Below are positions 6,818-7,809 of a stretch of 7,809 nt of DNA, one piece after another. Every line of letters starts with the position of its first letter. Position 1 is the first letter of the stretch. Below the pieces are notes generated by a model, which was not told where the DNA came from, searched no databases, and worked only from the letters and a program-made list of their open reading frames with translations. A program made the position numbers and the translations under genes. This DNA is from Flavobacterium sp. (GTDB lineage Bacteria; Bacteroidota; Bacteroidia; Flavobacteriales; Flavobacteriaceae), in contig JAHEBK010000072.1 of the NCBI GenBank assembly GCA_024642295.1, forward strand, positions 1 through 7,809. The letters run 5' to 3'.

Positions 6818-7594
6818 ATGCTAAAAAATAGATCAATAGTCCCTACGTTTTTAATTCTTACTTTGACCATTCTACTCTTTGGTTCATGTATAAAATACGA
6901 GTCAAACGAAACAATTGTAGGGTCAGGAAAAATAATTAGCCAAACACGAAACATCAAGGATAATTTTCAAAAAATTGAAGTAGAAAACAATATTATTTTA
7001 GTAATCGAGCAATCGGATAAGACTGAAATTATTGTAATCGCCGATGAAGAATTTCAAAAAGACATTTCGACAAAAGTAAAAAATGGAAAATTAATTATTT
7101 CTAATAGGGAAATGAAAACGAGTTTTTCATTCTTTAGATTCAAACGCAATTTCAGTAAAAATGTTGCTCTTAAAAAAGTGATTGTAAAATTGCCTAAACT
7201 TGAATTTCTAGAAGCGAAGTCGGCAGCTACAATAAAAAATAATGGGATTATAAAAAGCGACTATTTAGAACTTAAAACATCGAGTGCTGCTACAATGAAC
7301 TTAAATACGGAATCTGATAAAATTAAAATGAACGCAAACAGTGGAAGTTCTATAAACGCTGAAGGACTTGCACTCTCACTTGAGATTAATTCCACAAGTG
7401 GAAGTATCATAAATGCTGAAAAATTATTAGCAAATGAAATAACGGCTAATTCCAAAAGTGGATCATCCATTTACATTTATCCTATTGTAACATTAATTGC
7501 CGAAGCCTCAAGTGGAAGTCAAATAAACTATATGAATATTCCAAAAACAATTCAAAAAACCGTTACTTCAGGAGCTAATATTACTAAAATGTAA
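6818..7594 (+). CDS. DUF2807 (head GIN domain) lipoprotein
   Basis: The gene encodes 258 residues, with its ATG 2 bp after the PspC stop. The N-terminus is a lipoprotein signal: MLKNR, a hydrophobic core, then LLFGSC with the lipid-bearing Cys at residue 24. The following residues (IKYES) are not the acidic run typical of surface-exposed Bacteroidetes lipoproteins, so a periplasmic-facing location is likelier. GSGKIISQTRNI (36-47) and FQKIEVENNIILVIEQ begin the DUF2807 'head GIN' domain, which covers most of the rest. The C-terminal half is a repetitive beta-solenoid with SGSSI-like turns every 18-20 residues, rich in Ser, Ala, Asn and Ile. DUF2807 belongs with the Toastrack/DUF4097 group and often sits next to PspC genes. 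No enzymatic function is expected; a structural or sensory envelope role is inferred. A terminator follows at 7621. Confidence 0.92.
   Translation: MLKNRSIVPTFLILTLTILLFGSCIKYESNETIVGSGKIISQTRNIKDNFQKIEVENNIILVIEQSDKTEIIVIADEEFQKDISTKVKNGKLIISNREMKTSFSFFRFKRNFSKNVALKKVIVKLPKLEFLEAKSAATIKNNGIIKSDYLELKTSSAATMNLNTESDKIKMNANSGSSINAEGLALSLEINSTSGSIINAEKLLANEITANSKSGSSIYIYPIVTLIAEASSGSQINYMNIPKTIQKTVTSGANITKM
7340..7576 (+). repeat. Degenerate 54-60 bp coding repeats (beta-solenoid rungs)
   Basis: Within the DUF2807 gene the phrase AGTGGAAGT or a close variant recurs at 7340, 7397, 7457 and 7511, with a related TCAGGAGCT at 7568. The intervals are 57, 60, 54 and 57 bp, all multiples of three. At the protein level each unit reads roughly SGSxIxAE followed by alternating hydrophobic strands. 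The units have diverged, so they look like old structural repeats rather than recent tandem duplications. Confidence 0.65.
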
Positions 7595-7620
7595 AACTGC
7601 TTTTTTAATTAAAAACTCTT

Positions 7621-7651
7621 AAATCATCCATCCAAAGTGGATGATTTTTTT
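7621..7651 (+). terminator. Rho-independent terminator after the DUF2807 gene
   Basis: The arms AAATCATCCA (7621-7630) and TGGATGATTT (7638-7647) are perfect reverse complements around a 7-base loop, and a T-run continues to 7651. It lies 26 bp after the stop of the DUF2807 gene and closes the operon. Its 3' end merges with the -7 box of the next gene. Confidence 0.9.
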
Positions 7652-7658
7652 ATATTTG
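7651..7658 (+). promoter_or_regulatory. Bacteroidetes -7 box for the gene starting at 7682
   Basis: TATATTTG is identical to the -7 box of the DUF4870 operon and is again followed by TA. It lies 23 bp before the ATG at 7682. The position expected for a -33 element falls in the terminator hairpin and holds no TTG, so the promoter either lacks that element or is weak. Confidence 0.65.
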
Positions 7659-7681
7659 TAGAAATACTCAAAGAAACTCTA

Positions 7682-7809
7682 ATGAAAAAACACACAGCTA
7701 TACTCCTACTGATTTTATCCTCTACGATTACTTTTTCACAAAAAAAAGAAAGAATAAAAGGTTCAAAAATAGTAACCACTAAATTTCAAGAAATCAACAA
7801 CTTTAAAAC
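7682..7809 (+). CDS. Exported protein, probably DUF2807-like (3'-truncated by window edge)
   Basis: The frame is open from the ATG at 7682 to the end of the window, giving 42 complete codons. The product begins with a signal peptide: MKKHTAILLLILSSTITFSQ, with likely cleavage after FSQ at residue 20. There is no lipobox Cys, unlike the preceding lipoprotein. The next residues, IKGSKIVTTKFQEINNFK, line up with GSGKIISQTRNIKDNFQKIE of the neighbouring DUF2807 protein (G-S-K-I-, then a charged stretch and N-F-K/Q). This suggests a second, diverged member of the same family. It has its own promoter and is separated from the operon by a terminator. Too little is visible to be certain of the domain. 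Confidence 0.75.
   Translation, partial: MKKHTAILLLILSSTITFSQKKERIKGSKIVTTKFQEINNFK

Larger units (their letters stand above)
3883..7651 (+). other. Putative five-gene PSP-like envelope-stress operon
   Basis: Five same-strand genes follow one promoter and end at one terminator. The gaps between them are 27, 10, 2 and 2 bp, with no terminator inside. The order is DUF4870 membrane protein, small exported protein, PadR regulator, PspC multi-domain membrane protein, DUF2807 lipoprotein. PspC, HAAS-type helical domains, Toastrack-type beta domains (DUF4097/DUF2807 group) and PadR regulators are known to recur together in bacterial envelope-stress loci, and this layout fits that. That the five genes form one transcript is inferred from spacing only. 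Confidence 0.75.

Noticed and set aside
7261..7470. 69-residue open frame on the - strand
   Set aside because: It mirrors the repetitive part of the DUF2807 gene and has no start context or family likeness.
7602..7615. AT-only palindrome TTTTTAATTAAAAA as a terminator
   Set aside because: It has no G:C pair in the stem and a much stronger hairpin follows at 7621.

Overview
The window looks like a chromosomal segment of a member of the Bacteroidetes, most likely a Flavobacteriaceae (Flavobacterium-like) species. The reasons are the very AT-rich sequence, Bacteroidetes-type -7 promoter boxes (TAnnTTTG) before genes, the lack of Shine-Dalgarno sequences, and a large surface protein with a C-terminal sorting domain of the type IX secretion system (T9SS). 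I name no species.

Layout. (1) Positions 1-3246 hold the 3' part of one large gene on the + strand. Its reading frame is open from the first base, so the true start lies outside the window. It encodes a secreted modular protein: an Ig-like segment, a LamG-type jellyroll, a long flavobacterial surface-protein module, and a type A T9SS sorting domain. (2) A perfectly symmetrical hairpin at 3271-3298 ends this gene and also the convergent gene on the - strand. (3) Positions 3309-3764 (-) encode a DUF4442 hot-dog-fold protein. (4) Positions 3765-3917 are a divergent promoter region with a -7 box on each strand and a pair of similar short sequences 51 bp apart, which are candidate regulator sites. 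(5) Positions 3918-7594 (+) form a compact five-gene cluster: a DUF4870 membrane protein, a small exported protein of unknown function, a PadR-type repressor, a multi-domain PspC membrane protein, and a DUF2807 lipoprotein with beta-solenoid repeats. (6) A terminator at 7621-7651 runs directly into a new -7 box, followed by the 5' end of another exported gene (7682 to the window edge) whose N-terminus resembles the DUF2807 family.

How the genes may work together. The cluster fits a phage-shock-protein-like envelope-stress module of the Bacteroidetes. The PadR protein would control the operon. The PspC protein has an N-terminal helical region resembling HAAS signalling domains and a C-terminal extracytoplasmic region that looks beta-rich, so it could link the envelope to the regulator. 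The DUF2807 lipoprotein(s) and the small exported protein would act outside the inner membrane. The family assignments are well supported. The shared pathway, the autoregulation and the role of the small exported protein are inferences. I saw no tRNA, rRNA, CRISPR array, insertion sequence or phage gene.
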